DNA of 64,000 nt from Candidatus Zixiibacteriota bacterium (lineage in GTDB: Bacteria > Zixibacteria > MSB-5A5 > GN15 > FEB-12), in contig JAJRSF010000053.1 in NCBI GenBank assembly GCA_024278935.1, positions 62,001 through 126,000 of the forward strand, written 5' to 3'. The notes beneath the pieces were generated by a model. That model made no database searches. It was not told the origin of the DNA and saw only the letters and a list, made by a program, of their open reading frames with translations. Both the position numbers and the translations under genes were made by a program. Shown one piece after another: positions 62,795 through 64,000 of the stretch (positions are counted from its first letter, which is position 1; each line of letters begins with the position of its first letter).

Positions 62795-63727
62795 ATGAAT
62801 GTCGTCACAGTAAGTGATATAACGAAAGTTTATAATACAGGTATGCAAAAGGGTGGAATCACCGCGGTCGATTGTGTCTCGCTGCATATCGAATCAGGGG
62901 AAATATTCGGACTGCTTGGTCCAAACGGAGCAGGCAAAACGACACTGTTTAAAATGTTGCTTGGCATCACCGGAGTAACATCGGGCGAGGCAATGTTGCT
63001 CGGCTATCCGCCATCTAATCCGAAGTCCCGTGAACGAATCGGGTACCTTCCTGAAAACCACCGCTTTCCTGAACATCTGACCGGACTTGGACTTTTACAG
63101 TTAACCGGTAACATGTATAAGCTCGATAAGGAAATTATTGAGAAACGATCGGCTGAATTACTAGAACTGGTTGATATGACTAAGTGGGCATCGACGAAAA
63201 TGAAAAAATATTCGAAAGGGATGCTTCAGCGGGTTGGGCTTGCTCAAGCGATGATTAACGATCCCGAAGTTTTGTTTTTAGATGAGCCGACCGATGGTGT
63301 TGATCCAATCGGTAGAGCGGAAATTAAAAATGTGATGCAGAAAATTCGTGATGATGGCAAGACTATAATTCTGAATTCACATCTCTTGTCCGAAGTAGAA
63401 ATGGTTGCAGATAGAGTTGCGATTTTACAAAATGGCAAGCTTGCCAAAATCGGTACGGTTGATGAGATGACCAATAAGAAATTGCAATATGAAATTCAAG
63501 CCGAGTTCCGCGAGACACTTTTTGATATACCAGAAGAAATTGGAAAACTGCAGTCGTTGTCAAGAGGACGTATGGTAGTTGAGCTTGTTGATGAGTCGAA
63601 AATCAATTGGGTGATTGATTCACTTCGTCGTAAAAAAATTGATATACGAGTAGTCAAACCGATTAAAATTACACTCGAACAATCATTTATTGAAACAGTT
63701 TCAAGCGGGAAAGAAGGTGTCTCATGA
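62795..63727 (+). CDS. ABC transporter ATP-binding protein
   Basis: 310 residues. Walker A GLLGPNGAGKTTLFKML, signature YSKGMLQRVGLAQAMI, Walker B VLFLDEPTDGVDPIGRAEI and the H loop ILNSHLLSEVE. The NatA/CcmA-like form with a C-terminal ~90-residue extension is typical of ABC-2 type exporters. AAAGGGACAAATTT is the ribosome binding site; the stop overlaps the permease start (ATGA). Confidence 0.95.
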   Translation: MNVVTVSDITKVYNTGMQKGGITAVDCVSLHIESGEIFGLLGPNGAGKTTLFKMLLGITGVTSGEAMLLGYPPSNPKSRERIGYLPENHRFPEHLTGLGLLQLTGNMYKLDKEIIEKRSAELLELVDMTKWASTKMKKYSKGMLQRVGLAQAMINDPEVLFLDEPTDGVDPIGRAEIKNVMQKIRDDGKTIILNSHLLSEVEMVADRVAILQNGKLAKIGTVDEMTNKKLQYEIQAEFRETLFDIPEEIGKLQSLSRGRMVVELVDESKINWVIDSLRRKKIDIRVVKPIKITLEQSFIETVSSGKEGVS

Positions 63728-64000
63728 ACGGACTTTTTAAAGATACCTTAGCCGAACTGTTTGATAAAAAAACAGTCTATCTGTTTTTTGTGATTACATT
63801 TTTATCAATTCTTATGACATTGTTTTCTGGTTCATTTGAGATGACTATCAATGGTGTCGATCAAGGGCTAGGCATTGATGAGCTCGGTATTGATGTCGAT
63901 ACACCGCTTCTTAAAGGGATCGCTTCGCTGATGTCGCTGTTAACATTTTTAGCAGTCATGTTATCGGCTGGAATTATTCCGAATATGTTTATTAAAGGGA
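63724..64000 (+). CDS. ABC-2 type permease, partial (runs off the window)
   Basis: The first 92 codons are in the window: NGLFKDTLAELFDKKTVYLFFVITFLSIL (first membrane helix), a periplasmic loop, then LLKGIASLMSLLTFLAVMLSAGIIPNMF (start of the next helix). It begins inside the ATP-binding gene's stop codon. The position and pattern fit the membrane partner of that exporter. Confidence 0.85.
   Translation, partial: MNGLFKDTLAELFDKKTVYLFFVITFLSILMTLFSGSFEMTINGVDQGLGIDELGIDVDTPLLKGIASLMSLLTFLAVMLSAGIIPNMFIKG

Overview
The window is an AT-rich bacterial chromosome segment with about 60 protein genes, two tRNA genes and no rRNA or CRISPR array. Lipoprotein signal peptides, a secreted protein with BACON-like repeats and a dockerin, an LtaS/YejM-type phosphatase-fold membrane protein, DHA2 and DedA membrane proteins, ECF sigma/anti-sigma pairs and many HDOD, receiver and HD-GYP proteins suggest a Gram-negative, FCB-like lineage, perhaps an uncultured Zixibacteria-like phylum. 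That placement is inference. Promoters look like ordinary sigma-70 boxes (TTGACA/TATAAT), not the Bacteroidetes type. Several of them sit only 4-7 bases upstream of a start codon, which predicts leaderless mRNAs.

Layout. 0-5.2 kb: a Lon homologue with a degraded ATPase domain and a lysine-rich tail, then a secreted dockerin protein. 5.3-11 kb: miaB (interrupted by one in-frame TAA), then a signalling operon of a membrane GAF pseudo-histidine-kinase, a lone receiver and an HDOD protein with a DHp-like tail. 11-15 kb: aroC, pepA and a secreted alpha/beta hydrolase. 15.6-20.4 kb, minus strand: a degenerate archaemetzincin, a small Cys-rich protein, deoC-deoB, and a sigma/anti-sigma/lipoprotein operon. 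20.6-23.2 kb: a DHA2 exporter, tRNA-Ala and an IS3-family remnant. 23.3-29.5 kb: a second signalling island of three receiver proteins, an HDOD protein and an HD-GYP phosphodiesterase, divergent from a PAS histidine kinase. 29.7-35.2 kb: a lipoprotein, a frameshifted membrane TPR protein, a DnaQ-WYL fusion, a small ORF and a HutH-family lyase.

35.2-37.1 kb is packed with dispersed repeats. It includes a broken gene lying between long inverted repeats. 37-41 kb: an LtaS/YejM-like protein, YbjQ, and an ECF sigma factor with a frameshifted anti-sigma-like partner. 41-48.2 kb, minus strand: the macromolecular synthesis and repair set rpsU-yqeY-cvpA / mutS2-dnaG-recN. 48.4-55.4 kb: small membrane proteins, HIT, yebC, a methyltransferase and ruvC-ruvA-ruvB-hyp-queA. 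55.7-61.9 kb: ispD-ispF-dedA-ddl-HAD, an M42 peptidase and cysS, then tRNA-Thr, a zinc-ribbon membrane protein, and an ABC exporter whose permease runs off the end.

The housekeeping genes are ordinary. The unusual content is the two HDOD/receiver islands with kinase-like proteins that lack a working ATPase, three enzyme families with altered catalytic motifs (Lon, archaemetzincin, HutH), the leaderless promoter layout, several families of hairpin repeats, and at least five gene-breaking lesions in four genes. The lesions are either real decay or assembly errors.
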